Assembly (NCBI RefSeq): GCF_001577305.1
Contig: NZ_CP014518.1
Span: 3,038,001 to 3,102,000 of the forward strand
Source: Sinomonas atrocyanea
Lineage (GTDB): Bacteria > Actinomycetota > Actinomycetes > Actinomycetales > Micrococcaceae
Direction of reading: 5' to 3'
DNA: 64,000 nucleotides
This document shows, in pieces, positions 1 through 8,501 of the stretch (position 1 is the stretch's first letter; each line of letters opens with the position of its first letter). The notes beneath the pieces are model-generated. The model saw only the letters and a list, made by a program, of their open reading frames with translations. It ran no database searches and was not told the origin of the DNA. Made by a program: the position numbers and the translations under genes.

Positions 1-927
1 CCCGGCCTCCTCGCACCGCTGCCGGGTGAGCTCGCGCAGCCGCGAGTTGGCGGCCACGCCCCCACCGAGCAGCAGGTTCTGGATCCCCTGCTCGCGGCAG
101 GCCAGGATCGCCTTGGAGGTGATGACGTCCACCACGGCCTCCTGGAACGAGGCCGCGATGTCCGCGACCGGCACCGGCTCCCCAGCGGCCTCGAACTGCT
201 CGACGCACCGCGCCACCGCGGTCTTGAGCCCGGAGAACGACCAGTCGTAGCGGTGGGGGCCGGGCTCCTCGGCCGTGCCCATGTACTTGGGCTGCGTGAG
301 CCCGCGCGGGAAGCGGATGGCCTTGCGGTTGCCCTCGCGCGCGAGTCTGTCGATCACCGGGCCGCCCGGGTACCCGAGGCCCAGCAGCCGTGCGACCTTG
401 TCGTAGGCCTCGCCGGCGGCGTCGTCGATCGTGGAGCCGAGGAGCTCCACGTCGCCGGCGATGTTCCGTACCCGCAGCACCTCGGTGTGGCCGCCCGAGA
501 CGAGCAGGGCGCCCAGGCGCGGCGGCAGTTCGCCCTCGTAGACGCCGTCGTCGAGCAGGCCGACGCCCACGTGCGCCACGAGGTGGTTCACGGCGTAGAG
601 GGGCTTGCCCGTGGCGACCGCGAGCGCCTTCGCGCCGCACACCCCCACCATGAGCGCGCCGGCGAGGCCGGGGCCGGTGGTGACGGCGAGCGCGTCGACC
701 TCCTCGAGGGTCACGCCAGCGGTGTGGAGGGCCTCCCGCAGGGTGGGGACGAGGGCGTCGAGGTGGGCGCGGGAGGCGATCTCGGGGATCACGCCGCCGA
801 ACCGGACGTGCTCGTCCATGGAGGAGGAGACGGTGTTGGCCAGCAGCGTGGTGCCGCGCACGATCCCCACCCCGGTCTCGTCGCACGAGGACTCGATGCC
901 CAGGACGAGCGGCTCCTGGCGGTTCAT
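1..927 (-). CDS. tsaD: tRNA N6-adenosine threonylcarbamoyltransferase TsaD (C-terminus cut by window edge)
   Basis: TsaD transfers the threonylcarbamoyl group of TC-AMP to A37 of ANN-decoding tRNAs, together with TsaB and TsaE. The visible part starts MNRQEPLVLGIESSCDETG, the family's nucleotide-binding start, and carries the metal-binding HLVAH pair (HxxxH), the VSGGHTEVL motif, the GEAYDKVARLLGLGYPGGP block and LLLGGGVAANSRLR. The reading frame runs off base 1, so the C-terminal end is missing. The ATG overlaps the stop of the upstream rimI by four bases (ATGA). Having tsaB and tsaE in the same operon makes the assignment very secure. Confidence 0.97.
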   Translation of the reverse strand, partial: MNRQEPLVLGIESSCDETGVGIVRGTTLLANTVSSSMDEHVRFGGVIPEIASRAHLDALVPTLREALHTAGVTLEEVDALAVTTGPGLAGALMVGVCGAKALAVATGKPLYAVNHLVAHVGVGLLDDGVYEGELPPRLGALLVSGGHTEVLRVRNIAGDVELLGSTIDDAAGEAYDKVARLLGLGYPGGPVIDRLAREGNRKAIRFPRGLTQPKYMGTAEEPGPHRYDWSFSGLKTAVARCVEQFEAAGEPVPVADIAASFQEAVVDVITSKAILACREQGIQNLLLGGGVAANSRLRELTRQRCEEAG

Positions 928-1451
928 TCGGTCTCCTCTCCCGCGGGTGCGGCCGGTCCGCCGGCCCGCAGCGGCAGCTGCATGATGAGCGCGTCGGCAC
1001 CGTCGCGGTAGTAGCGCCGGCGCATGTGGATCTGGGTGAAGCCGAAGCGGCGGTAGAGGGCCTGCGCGCGGGGGTTGTCCGCGCGAACCTCCAGCAGCAC
1101 GTCCTCGGCGCCGCGGCGACGGGCCTCCGCGATGAGCTCGGCCAGAACGGCGGAGCCGATGCCGCGGCCCTCCCGCTCGGGCACCACGGCGATGGTCTGG
1201 ACGTCGGCGATCGGCTGGACGCACATCACGCCGGCGTACGCGACGATCCGGGCCCCCTCCGGCGCGGCCTCCTCGGCGACGTAGTAGCGGCGGGTCGCCG
1301 GCTGGCTGAGCTCGTCGCGGAACATCTGCTCGGGCCATGCGTCGACGGGGAACAGGGCGCGCTCGAGGGCGTGGACCGCTGGCACGTCCGCCTCCGTCAT
1401 GTCGCGGAGCACGACGCCGGCCGGCAGCCGGGCGGGCACCTCGCCGTTCAC
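924..1451 (-). CDS. rimI: Ribosomal protein S18-alanine N-acetyltransferase RimI-like GNAT
   Basis: A GNAT acetyltransferase of 175 aa, expected to acetylate the N-terminus of ribosomal protein S18 or other proteins. The acetyl-CoA motif is seen as AVVPEREGRGIGSAVLAEL, followed by VLLEVRADNPRAQALYRRFGF and the RRRYYRDGADALIM end typical of RimI. The GTG start is chosen because it overlaps the tsaB stop by four bases, matching the other junctions of this operon. The position between tsaB and tsaD is the usual actinobacterial order. The exact protein substrate is inferred from the family. Confidence 0.9.
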   Translation of the reverse strand: MNGEVPARLPAGVVLRDMTEADVPAVHALERALFPVDAWPEQMFRDELSQPATRRYYVAEEAAPEGARIVAYAGVMCVQPIADVQTIAVVPEREGRGIGSAVLAELIAEARRRGAEDVLLEVRADNPRAQALYRRFGFTQIHMRRRYYRDGADALIMQLPLRAGGPAAPAGEETE

Positions 1452-2143
1452 AGGGCGCGCTTCCGGGGGCCCGGGACCTGGGCATCGGAGTCGCGCAGGT
1501 ACAGCGGCGTGGTGTCCAGCAGGGGCGCGCCCGCGCCGAGGCGGGCGGCCGCGACGAGCCCGAGCGAGGCCGCCGCGGGCTGCGCCTGCGCGAACGCCTC
1601 GTCGACGCTCGCCCCGGCGTCCTCGAGCTGCCACCGGTAGAGGCCTGCGCCCGCGCCGTACGCGGGGAGGCTGGGCAGCTGCTGCGGCGCGGTCACATGC
1701 GGGCCGTCCACCAGGGTGCCGTCGGCGGCGTACTGGGCCCAGTACAGCTCGCGCCGGCGGGCGTCGATGGCCACGGTGAACCCGTCCGCCGGGGCTCCGG
1801 ACTCCACGACGTCCCAGGCCAGCGCATCGAGGCTCATGACCCCGTCCAGGGGCACATCCCAGGCGAAGGCGAGCGCGCGCGCCGTCGCGATGCCGGAGCG
1901 CAGGCCCGTGAAGGGGCCCGGCCCGACGCCGACGACGATGCGGGCGATGTCCGCCCCCGCGAGCTCCTGCTCGGCAAGGAGGGCCCGGATGCCGGGAGCG
2001 AGGACCTCGGCGTGGGAGCGGGTGTCCTCCGTCGCGAAGGAGGCGAGCACCGCGGCGCCCGCGGCCTCGGGGACGAGGGGCTCGTGGCAGCGGATCAGCG
2101 CGGCCGAGGCGACCGCGGAGGTGTCGATGGCGAGGATGATCAC
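1448..2143 (-). CDS. tsaB: tRNA threonylcarbamoyladenosine biosynthesis protein TsaB
   Basis: TsaB is the ASKHA-fold partner of TsaD in t6A37 formation. The 231-aa protein opens ILAIDTSAVASAAL (phosphate-binding loop relic) and has the family signature VGVGPGPFTGLRSGIATARALAF. It then runs through MSLDALAW to the usual C-terminal PLYLRDSDA. The GTG start at 2141-2143 overlaps the tsaE stop (GTGA). Length and position are normal for the family. Confidence 0.95.
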   Translation of the reverse strand: MIILAIDTSAVASAALIRCHEPLVPEAAGAAVLASFATEDTRSHAEVLAPGIRALLAEQELAGADIARIVVGVGPGPFTGLRSGIATARALAFAWDVPLDGVMSLDALAWDVVESGAPADGFTVAIDARRRELYWAQYAADGTLVDGPHVTAPQQLPSLPAYGAGAGLYRWQLEDAGASVDEAFAQAQPAAASLGLVAAARLGAGAPLLDTTPLYLRDSDAQVPGPRKRAL

Positions 2144-2769
2144 CGGTCCTCCTCCGGGGTGTGGGTCGCGGCGGCGTCGAGCGCTGCGGGATCCACGCGC
2201 TCGACGGCGGGCCAGTGCACGCCGGGGTGCTGCGCCCAGCGGGGGCCATAGGCGCGGATCAGGACGAGGCGGGGCTCGTCGTCGTCCTCGGTGTCGAAAT
2301 CGAGGGTGGGCGCGCCATCCGGAGCGCCAGCGGCGGGGGGCGCGGCGTGCGGCCGGCGCAGCTCGATGTCGAGGCGGCTGTCGGAGAGGTCCTCGACGAG
2401 CCCGCGGCCCCACTCGACCACCGTGACGGCGGAGTCGGCCCAGTTCTCGAGGTCCAGGTCGGTGATCTCGCCGTGGCCGCTGAGCCGGTAGGCGTCCACG
2501 TGGACGAGGTCCGGGCCGCCCGGGCGGGGGCCGTGGATCAGGTTCGGGTGGATCCGGACCAGCACGAAGGTCGGGGAGATGATGCCGGGCCGGACGCCGA
2601 GGCCCTCGCCGAGCCCCTGGGTGAAGGTGGTCTTCCCGGCACCGAGCTCGCCGGTGAGGACCACGAGGTCGCCCGCCCCGAGCACCCCGCCGAGCGCCGC
2701 GCCGAGGGCCTGGGTCTCCTCCGCGGAGGCCGGCGCGAACGCGGCCTCCCACTCCGGGGCGCCGCTCAT
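2140..2769 (-). CDS. tsaE: tRNA threonylcarbamoyladenosine biosynthesis ATPase TsaE
   Basis: TsaE is the P-loop ATPase that drives the TsaBDE cycle. The Walker A motif GELGAGKTTFTQGLGEGLGV is followed by SPTFVLVRIHP, HVDAYRL and VVEWGRGL, all typical. At 209 aa it is longer than the usual 150-160 aa; the surplus is an acidic, Pro-rich tail after about residue 150 that has no recognised domain. Its ATG overlaps the alr stop by four bases. Confidence 0.95.
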   Translation of the reverse strand: MSGAPEWEAAFAPASAEETQALGAALGGVLGAGDLVVLTGELGAGKTTFTQGLGEGLGVRPGIISPTFVLVRIHPNLIHGPRPGGPDLVHVDAYRLSGHGEITDLDLENWADSAVTVVEWGRGLVEDLSDSRLDIELRRPHAAPPAAGAPDGAPTLDFDTEDDDEPRLVLIRAYGPRWAQHPGVHWPAVERVDPAALDAAATHTPEEDR

Positions 2770-3944
2770 GCGCCCTCCCCCACGTAGACCCGCGGGACGC
2801 GCTGGCTGATGCGCGTGACGATCTCGTAGTTGATGGTGCCGGTGGCCCGCGCCCAGTCGTCGGCAGTGGGGCCGCCGTCGGCGCCGGACCCGAACAGGAC
2901 GGCCTCCGCGCCGGCGAGCTCGGCCGGGTCCGCGGAGGCGCCGAGGTCCACCACGATCTGGTCCATCGCCACGCGGCCGGCCACGGGGTAGGTGCGCCCG
3001 GCGATCCGGACCGGGCCGCGGTCGGAGGTGCGCGGGACGCCGTCGGCATAGCCGAGGGGGACGAGCCCGAGCGCGCCGGCGGAGGCGGTGCGGTAGGTGA
3101 GCCCGTAGCTCACGCCCTGGTCCGCGGGGACGCGCTTGGCCTGGGAGAGCGTGGCGCGCAGGGTCATGGCCGGGCGCAGGTGCAGGTCCGCGGAGGTCTG
3201 CTCGGCGAACGGGGAGAGCCCGTAGATCGAGATGCCCGCGCGCACGAGGTCGAAGTGGGCGTCCGGGCGCGAGAAGATGGCGGGCGAGTTGGCGATGTGG
3301 CGGACGTCGAGGTCGCAGCCGGCGTCCTCGGCGAGGGCCACGGCTTCGCGGAACGCGTCCAGCTGCGCGTCGGTCTCGGGGCGCTCGGGCTCGTCGGCCA
3401 CGGCGAGGTGGCTGAACACGCCGGCCACGCGCAGCAGGCCCTCGTCCTGGTACTCGACGGCCTCCCCGACCACGGCCTCCCACCGGTCCGCCGTGACGCC
3501 GTTGCGGCCCAGGCCCGTGTCGATCTTGAGGTGCACGCGCGCGGGGCGCTCCTGCTCGCGGGCCGCGGCCACGATCGCGTCGAGCTCCCAGCCCGAGCAG
3601 CCCAGGTCGATCCCGGCCGCGACGGCGGCGGAGAAGTTGGAGTCCGGGGTGTGCAGCCAGGCCAGGATCGGCGCGTCGATGCCCGCCGCGCGGAGGGCCA
3701 GCGCCTCGCTGATGTGCGCGACGCCGAGCCACGAGGCACCGGCCTCGAGGGCGGCGCGGGCCACCGGGACGGCCCCGTGCCCGTACCCGTCCGCCTTCAC
3801 CACAGCCATGACCCGGGCCGGCTCCGCGACCTTGCGGACCACCCCCACGTTGTGGCGGATCGCGTCGAGGTCGATCACGGCGGCGCGCTCCGGGAGGCGG
3901 GTGCTGGGCATGGCGGAAGGGGCAGTGGTCGGCTCGGAGGTCAC
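2766..3944 (-). CDS. alr: Alanine racemase
   Basis: A PLP enzyme converting L- to D-alanine for peptidoglycan. The PLP lysine lies in VMAVVKADGYGHG, and HLKIDTGLGRNG, SNSPAIF-like and GLVPLGYADGVPR blocks follow. GTG at 3942-3944 is favoured because a TAGACT -10 box sits exactly 6 nt upstream (leaderless pattern). An ATG at 3911 is an alternative that would place the PLP lysine at residue 39, the position in the Geobacillus enzyme. It is first in the tsaE-tsaB-rimI-tsaD operon and divergent from mshA. Confidence 0.95.
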   Translation of the reverse strand: MTSEPTTAPSAMPSTRLPERAAVIDLDAIRHNVGVVRKVAEPARVMAVVKADGYGHGAVPVARAALEAGASWLGVAHISEALALRAAGIDAPILAWLHTPDSNFSAAVAAGIDLGCSGWELDAIVAAAREQERPARVHLKIDTGLGRNGVTADRWEAVVGEAVEYQDEGLLRVAGVFSHLAVADEPERPETDAQLDAFREAVALAEDAGCDLDVRHIANSPAIFSRPDAHFDLVRAGISIYGLSPFAEQTSADLHLRPAMTLRATLSQAKRVPADQGVSYGLTYRTASAGALGLVPLGYADGVPRTSDRGPVRIAGRTYPVAGRVAMDQIVVDLGASADPAELAGAEAVLFGSGADGGPTADDWARATGTINYEIVTRISQRVPRVYVGEGA

Positions 3945-3950
3945 CACCCG

Positions 3951-3956
3951 AGTCTA
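3951..3956 (-). promoter_or_regulatory. -10 box of the alr-tsa operon (TAGACT), leaderless
   Basis: TAGACT read on the minus strand, six bases before the GTG at 3944. No Shine-Dalgarno sequence precedes that GTG. The same spacing occurs at five or more other genes in the window. Confidence 0.5.
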
Positions 3957-4009
3957 CTCGGGGCGCACGACGCCGCCCGGCCGGCTCGGGCGTCCCGTCC
4001 GGGGCCACG

Positions 4010-4015
4010 TAGCCT
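4010..4015 (+). promoter_or_regulatory. -10 box of mshA (TAGCCT), leaderless
   Basis: TAGCCT lies seven bases before the GTG at 4023, with no Shine-Dalgarno between them. It is back-to-back with the alr promoter, about 55 bp away. Confidence 0.5.
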
Positions 4016-4022
4016 AGGGGAC

Positions 4023-5279
4023 GTGCAGCACCGTGACCGCGTGGCGATGATCTCCCTCCACACGTCCCCCCTGGAGCAGCCGGGCGCTGGGGACGCGGGC
4101 GGGATGAACGTCTATGTCGCCCAGCTCGCGCGCTCCCTGGCCGCCGGCGGCGTGGGGGTGGACATCTACACCCGGGCCACTGCCCCGGGCCAGCCGGCCA
4201 CGGTGGACCTCGCTCCGGGCGCGCGTGTGCACCATCTGGCCGCGGGGCCGCAACGCCGCCTGGCCAAGGAGCAGATGCCCCCGCTCGTGGAGGAGTTCGC
4301 CGCGGCGATGCTCGCGAGGATCATGGACGCGGCGGCCGCCGGGCAGCCGCGTCCGCGGATCGTGCACAGCCACTACTGGGTCTCGGGCCTCGCGGGCCTC
4401 GAGGTGGCGGGCGCCCTGGGCGTTCCGCTCGTGCACACGATGCACACGATGGCCCGGGTCAAGAACCAGCACCTAGCCGCCGGCGACGTGCCCGAGCCGA
4501 GCAACCGCGAGCGCGGCGAGCAGCGGCTGGCGGACGAGGCGGCCCGCTTCACGGCCAACACCTCGGCCGAGCGGGACGAGCTGGTCCGCCACTACGACGT
4601 GGACGACGACCGCATCGACGTGGTCTCCCCCGGGGTGGACCTGGGCGTGTTCCGCCCGGCGTTCCGGGGCCGGTCCCGCAGCGCCCGCGGGGTCGGCGCC
4701 GAGGAGTTCCATGTGCTCTTCGCCGGCAGGATCCAGCGGCTCAAGGGCCCGCAGGTCCTCGTCGCGGCGGCGGCGGAGCTCCGGCGCCGCCGTCCGGACA
4801 TCCCCTTGCGCGTCTCCATCATCGGTGCCCCGAGCGGCTCGGCGGGGCTCGATCTCGACCTGCTCGCGCAGAGCGAGGGCCTGCGCGGCGTGGTCCACCG
4901 CCTCCCGCCCGTGCCCGCGGAGGAACTGGCCGAGTGGTTCCGGTCAGCGGACGCGGTGGCGATGCCGAGCTTCTCAGAGTCGTTCGGGCTCGTGGCGCTG
5001 GAGGCGCAGGCCTGCGGGACGCCAGTGGTCGCGGCACGGGTGGGCGGGCTGACCCAGGCCGTGTGCGACGGCCGGACGGGCTTCCTCGTGGACGGCCATG
5101 AGCCGTCGGCGTGGGCGGCGGTCCTCGAGCAGCTGCACGACGACCCGGAGACCCGCGGCGACCTCGGCCGCGCGGCCTCGATCTACGCCGAGCGCTTCGG
5201 CTGGGAGCAGACCGCCGAGGGCACCCGCGCCGCCTACCGCGCGGCGCTCCACGAACTGGCGGGCCTCCGCCTCCCCTGA
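4023..5279 (+). CDS. mshA: D-inositol-3-phosphate glycosyltransferase MshA (mycothiol biosynthesis, first step)
   Basis: A GT-B fold, GT4-type enzyme of 418 aa that joins GlcNAc from UDP-GlcNAc to inositol-3-phosphate, the committing step to mycothiol. The MshA signature VAMISLHTSPLEQPGAGDAGG is at the N-terminus, then VHSHYWVSGLAG, HTMHTMARVKN, the hinge VVSPGVDLGVFRP and the donor-site EX7E motif ESFGLVALE. The GTG start is placed by the TAGCCT -10 box 7 nt upstream. The next in-frame start is ATG 4047, but that would remove residues aligned with other MshA proteins. The inositol phosphate substrate is made by ino1, also in this window. Confidence 0.92.
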   Translation: MQHRDRVAMISLHTSPLEQPGAGDAGGMNVYVAQLARSLAAGGVGVDIYTRATAPGQPATVDLAPGARVHHLAAGPQRRLAKEQMPPLVEEFAAAMLARIMDAAAAGQPRPRIVHSHYWVSGLAGLEVAGALGVPLVHTMHTMARVKNQHLAAGDVPEPSNRERGEQRLADEAARFTANTSAERDELVRHYDVDDDRIDVVSPGVDLGVFRPAFRGRSRSARGVGAEEFHVLFAGRIQRLKGPQVLVAAAAELRRRRPDIPLRVSIIGAPSGSAGLDLDLLAQSEGLRGVVHRLPPVPAEELAEWFRSADAVAMPSFSESFGLVALEAQACGTPVVAARVGGLTQAVCDGRTGFLVDGHEPSAWAAVLEQLHDDPETRGDLGRAASIYAERFGWEQTAEGTRAAYRAALHELAGLRLP

Positions 5280-5460
5280 CCGCGGCGTCGCCCGGAGGAG
5301 CGGGCACGCGGACGACGGCGCGTGGCCGCCTTCGCGACATCCGGCACCGGAGGCTCCACCCGCCGTCGTGCCTCCCACCCGGCTACGGCACCCGAGGGGC
5401 GACCTCACGCACCGCGGGGTGACCTCGCGCGCCCGCCGCCCCACCTCGGCGGTTCGCGGG

Positions 5461-5466
5461 TAGGGT
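5461..5466 (+). promoter_or_regulatory. -10 box of fhs (TAGGGT), leaderless
   Basis: TAGGGT ends six bases before the ATG at 5473, and no Shine-Dalgarno is present. This is the actinobacterial leaderless arrangement. Confidence 0.5.
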
Positions 5467-5472
5467 GGCGCC

Positions 5473-7200
5473 ATGACCGCCACGGCACCGTCGCCCAGCG
5501 CCAGCCCGGACTCGAGCGCCACGGGCGCCCTCGTCCGCTCGGACCTCGAGATCGCCCGGGCCGCGACGCTCAGGCCCATCGTCGAGATCGCCGCAGCGGC
5601 GGGGATCCCGGAGGACGCGCTCGAGCTCTACGGGCGGTACAAGGCCAAGATCGACCTCTCCCGGCTGGGCGCCGAGGACCGCCACGGACAGGTCGTGCTC
5701 GTCACGGCGATCTCCCCCACCCCGGCCGGCGAGGGCAAGTCGACCCTCACGGTCGGCCTCGCGGACGCCCTCGCCCGCGCGGGGAAGCGGACCATGATCG
5801 CCATCCGCGAGCCGAGCCTCGGCCCCATCCTCGGCATGAAGGGCGGCGCGACGGGCGGCGGCCTGTCCCAGGTGCTGCCCATGGAGGACATCAACCTCCA
5901 CTTCACCGGCGACTTCCACGCCATCACGGCCGCGAACAACGCCCTGTGCGCCCTGATCGACAACCACATCTTCCAGGGCAACGCCCTGGACATCGACCCG
6001 CGCCGCGTCACGTTCAAGCGCGTCATGGACATGAACGACCGTGCCCTGCGCAGCATCGTGATCGGCCTCGGCGGCCCGGCCCAAGGCGTGCCGCGCGAGG
6101 CCGGGTTCGACATCACCGTGGCCTCCGAGGTCATGGCAGTGTTCTGCCTCGCCTCCTCGGCGGCGGACCTCAAGGAGCGCCTGGGCCGCATCACGTTCGG
6201 CTACACCTACGGCCGCAGGCCCCTCACGGTCGCGGACCTCGGCGCCGCCGGGGTGATGGCCATGCTCCTCAAGGATGCGATCAAGCCCAACCTCGTCCAG
6301 ACCATCGCCGGCACCCCGGCGCTGGTCCACGGCGGCCCGTTCGCGAACATCGCCCACGGCTGCAACTCGGCCCTCGCGACCACGACGGCGCGCCGCCTCG
6401 CCGACGTGGTGGTCACCGAGGCCGGGTTCGGGGCGGACCTCGGGGCCGAGAAGTTCATGGACATCAAGGCCCGCTACGCGGACGTGGCGCCCTCCGCGGT
6501 CGTGGTGGTCGCGACCGTGCGGGCGCTCAAGATGCACGGCGGCGTGCCCAAGGACGCGCTCACCGAACCCAACGTGGAGGCGCTCGAGCGCGGCTTCGTG
6601 AACCTCGCCCGGCATGTGGAGAACGTGCGGAAGTTCGGCCTCGAGCCCGTGGTGGCGGTCAATCGGTTCGGGACGGACGCGCCCGAGGAGCTCGACGCCG
6701 TCGTGCGCCTGTGCCGCGGGGCCGGCGTCCGTGTCGCGGTGGCGGACGTGTGGGGCCGCGGCGGCGGGGGCGACGGCGGCGACGACCTCGCGCGGGAGGT
6801 GCTCGCCGTGCTCGAGGCGCCGGGGACGCTCAGGCACCTCTATCCGCTCGAGATGGGCGTCGAGGAGAAGATCGGCACGGTGGTGCGCGAGGTCTACCGC
6901 GGCGCCGGCGTCGAGTTCTCCGACCAGGCGCGGCGGACGCTGCAGCAGATCCACGAGAACGGCTGGGACGGCCTGCCGGTGTGCATGGCCAAGACGCAGT
7001 ACTCGTTCTCCGACGACCCGTCGCTGCTCGGCGCGCCGGAGGGCTTCACGGTGCACGTGCGCGAGCTGTGGCCGCGCACGGGCGCCGGGTTCATCGTCGC
7101 CGTGACGGGCTCGCTCATGACCATGCCGGGTCTGCCGAAGCAGCCGGCCGCGCTGCGCATGGACCTCGACGACGAGGGCCAGGTCACCGGCCTCTTCTGA
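5473..7200 (+). CDS. fhs: Formate-tetrahydrofolate ligase
   Basis: ATP-dependent ligase making 10-formyl-THF from formate, feeding purine and fMet synthesis. It is 575 aa, close to the family's usual 555-560 plus an N-terminal Ala/Ser-rich lead of about 20 residues. Visible blocks are TPAGEGKSTLTVGLADAL (P-loop), IREPSLGPILGMKGGATGGG, DFHAITAANN, PFANIAHGCNS, TEAGFGADLGAEKF and the C-terminal GFIVAVTGSLMTMPGLPKQPAA. It stands alone, convergent with the small gene at 7234. Confidence 0.97.
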   Translation: MTATAPSPSASPDSSATGALVRSDLEIARAATLRPIVEIAAAAGIPEDALELYGRYKAKIDLSRLGAEDRHGQVVLVTAISPTPAGEGKSTLTVGLADALARAGKRTMIAIREPSLGPILGMKGGATGGGLSQVLPMEDINLHFTGDFHAITAANNALCALIDNHIFQGNALDIDPRRVTFKRVMDMNDRALRSIVIGLGGPAQGVPREAGFDITVASEVMAVFCLASSAADLKERLGRITFGYTYGRRPLTVADLGAAGVMAMLLKDAIKPNLVQTIAGTPALVHGGPFANIAHGCNSALATTTARRLADVVVTEAGFGADLGAEKFMDIKARYADVAPSAVVVVATVRALKMHGGVPKDALTEPNVEALERGFVNLARHVENVRKFGLEPVVAVNRFGTDAPEELDAVVRLCRGAGVRVAVADVWGRGGGGDGGDDLAREVLAVLEAPGTLRHLYPLEMGVEEKIGTVVREVYRGAGVEFSDQARRTLQQIHENGWDGLPVCMAKTQYSFSDDPSLLGAPEGFTVHVRELWPRTGAGFIVAVTGSLMTMPGLPKQPAALRMDLDDEGQVTGLF

Positions 7201-7233
7201 AGGGCCCCGAGCGGGGCCCGCCCGAAAGCGCGG

Positions 7234-7527
7234 TCAGCTCCGCGAGAACCATCGCGGGCCGAGGAGGCCCTCGAGCCGGACGCGGCGCTCGGGGCACAGC
7301 ACGCCGCCGTGGTCCGCCCGCCGCTGGGCCTCGATCCACAGGCCGAGGCGCGCCTCGTCGGGCTCCTTCGCGGTGCGCTCGGGCACCCGGCCGCACTCCT
7401 CCACGAACGCCTCGAGCCGGCCGAGCAGGGCCGCGAACTCGTTGTCGTCCAGCTGCCTCGGCTCCTCGATTCCTGCGATCTGCCTCGACAGGATCCGCCA
7501 CATCGCGTTGTCCACTTCGCCCCCCAT
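7234..7527 (-). CDS. Small protein with a helicase-associated (HA)-like domain
   Basis: A 97-aa protein with no clear function. The C-terminal half (LGLWIEAQRRADHGGVLCPER then RVRLEGLLGPRWF) resembles one helicase-associated HA repeat, a small DNA-binding helical module normally found in several copies behind helicase domains. Here a single copy stands alone. The start at 7527 (MGGEVDNAMW) is preferred over one at 7662, whose extra 45 residues would cover a hairpin and an AT-rich palindrome. That palindrome sits 27 bp upstream of this start. The gene is divergent from the MerR gene. Confidence 0.6.
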   Translation of the reverse strand: MGGEVDNAMWRILSRQIAGIEEPRQLDDNEFAALLGRLEAFVEECGRVPERTAKEPDEARLGLWIEAQRRADHGGVLCPERRVRLEGLLGPRWFSRS

Positions 7528-7553
7528 GACGCTGTGATTCCCATGCGGGACCA

Positions 7554-7569
7554 ATTTTACATGTAAAAT
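7554..7569. promoter_or_regulatory. Perfect 16-bp palindrome, candidate operator
   Basis: ATTTTACATGTAAAAT is a perfect inverted repeat in an unusually AT-rich stretch between the divergent HA-domain gene and the MerR gene. The size and place fit a dimeric repressor or activator site. The MerR product encoded at 7759 is the obvious candidate ligand, but nothing in the sequence proves it. Confidence 0.55.
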
Positions 7570-7593
7570 CCGAAAAATGCTGCCAATGAGCAC

Positions 7594-7660
7594 GAGCCCC
7601 CGGGTCCGAGGGAGCGCCCCCCACGAAGTCCATACAACGCTCCCTCGGCCCCGCGGGCTC
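7594..7660. repeat. 23-bp inverted repeat with a 21-nt loop
   Basis: The arms 7594-7616 and 7638-7660 pair over 23 bp with two mismatches; the inner 11 bp (CCGAGGGAGCG / CGCTCCCTCGG) are perfect. It lies in the 231-bp gap between the HA-domain and MerR genes. It could be a terminator for an upstream minus transcript, an attenuator in a leader, or a binding site. No T-tract follows on either strand. Confidence 0.5.
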
Positions 7661-7758
7661 AATTTCTAAAAATAGTGGGGATATGTCTATTCGCGCCACC
7701 AAGAGAGTGTGAAGGCACCCCGCTATCCAATGTTCCCGCCCTGGAGGAAGGAGGCCCC

Positions 7759-8412
7759 ATGAAGCTGGGTGAGCTTGCCGCGCGGACCGGGACCCCGGCC
7801 GCGACCATCAAGTTCTACCTCCGCGAGGGCCTCCTGCCCGCCGGGAGGGCCGTCAACGCCACGCTGGCCGACTACGGCGACCCGCACGTGCGCCGGCTCG
7901 GCACGATCCGGGTGCTCCGCAAGGGCCTCGGGCTCAGCGTGGCGACGGTGCGGGCCATCGTGGACCTCATCGAGGGCGGCGAGGACCGCATCGAGGTGAT
8001 GAAGGCCCTCCGGTCCGTGGTCCTGGGGCTGGGCACGCCGCAACCGGGACGCACCGAAGCAGCCAGCAGGGTGGTCCGCGAGCGCGGCTGGCCGGACGTC
8101 CCGACGGCGGCGCGGGCGGCGCTGGACGACCATCTCGAGGCCATGGAGCGTCTGGGCGCGCCGGTGTCGGAGCGCGTGCTCAGCGCCTACGCGGAGGCCG
8201 CGGACCTCATCGCCGCCGCGGACGTTGCGGATGTGGACGGCGCCGGGGACCTCGAGGATCTCGTCTCCCGCGCGGCCGTCGGGATGCACATGAACCGCCA
8301 GCTCGTGCTGCGCCTCGTGGCTCTCGCGCAGACGAGCCGCTCGATCCTGCACTACGGGCCGACCATGTCCGGGCCGAGCCGCCTCGCGCCGCCCGCACCC
8401 GACCACGACTAG
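7759..8412 (+). CDS. MerR-family transcriptional regulator
   Basis: A 217-aa regulator with an N-terminal MerR winged helix (MKLGELAARTGTPAATIKFYLREGLLPAG, then HVRRLGTIRVLRKGLGLSVA) followed by a helical region of about 140 aa unlike metal-sensing MerR proteins. No effector-binding cysteines are seen. The ATG follows a strong Shine-Dalgarno (GGAAGGAGG at 7745-7753). The gene is divergent from a small HA-domain gene across a region with a 16-bp palindrome and a large hairpin. The effector is unknown. Confidence 0.85.
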   Translation: MKLGELAARTGTPAATIKFYLREGLLPAGRAVNATLADYGDPHVRRLGTIRVLRKGLGLSVATVRAIVDLIEGGEDRIEVMKALRSVVLGLGTPQPGRTEAASRVVRERGWPDVPTAARAALDDHLEAMERLGAPVSERVLSAYAEAADLIAAADVADVDGAGDLEDLVSRAAVGMHMNRQLVLRLVALAQTSRSILHYGPTMSGPSRLAPPAPDHD

Positions 8413-8460
8413 AGGCGGGCGGACGACGCCGGGTGCCTGCCCGGCGTCGTCCGCCCGCCT
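8413..8460. terminator. Bidirectional hairpin terminator between merR-like gene and ino1
   Basis: A perfect 21-bp stem (8413-8433 with 8440-8460) and a 6-nt loop start right after the MerR stop codon. It lies between convergent genes. There is no T-tract, as is common in high-GC actinobacteria. Confidence 0.75.
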
Positions 8461-8501
8461 CGGGTGCCACTCGCCCGAGGCATCCGCCCCGGGCGCGCCG
8501 C

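Noticed and set aside
924..2249. A long 441-aa frame covering rimI and part of tsaB
   Set aside because: The upstream part is Arg/Pro-rich antisense-like sequence in the tsaB frame shadow; only the last 175 aa are RimI.
3180..5279. A 699-aa frame running through alr into mshA
   Set aside because: The first part is the complement of alr; only the portion from about 4023 aligns with MshA.
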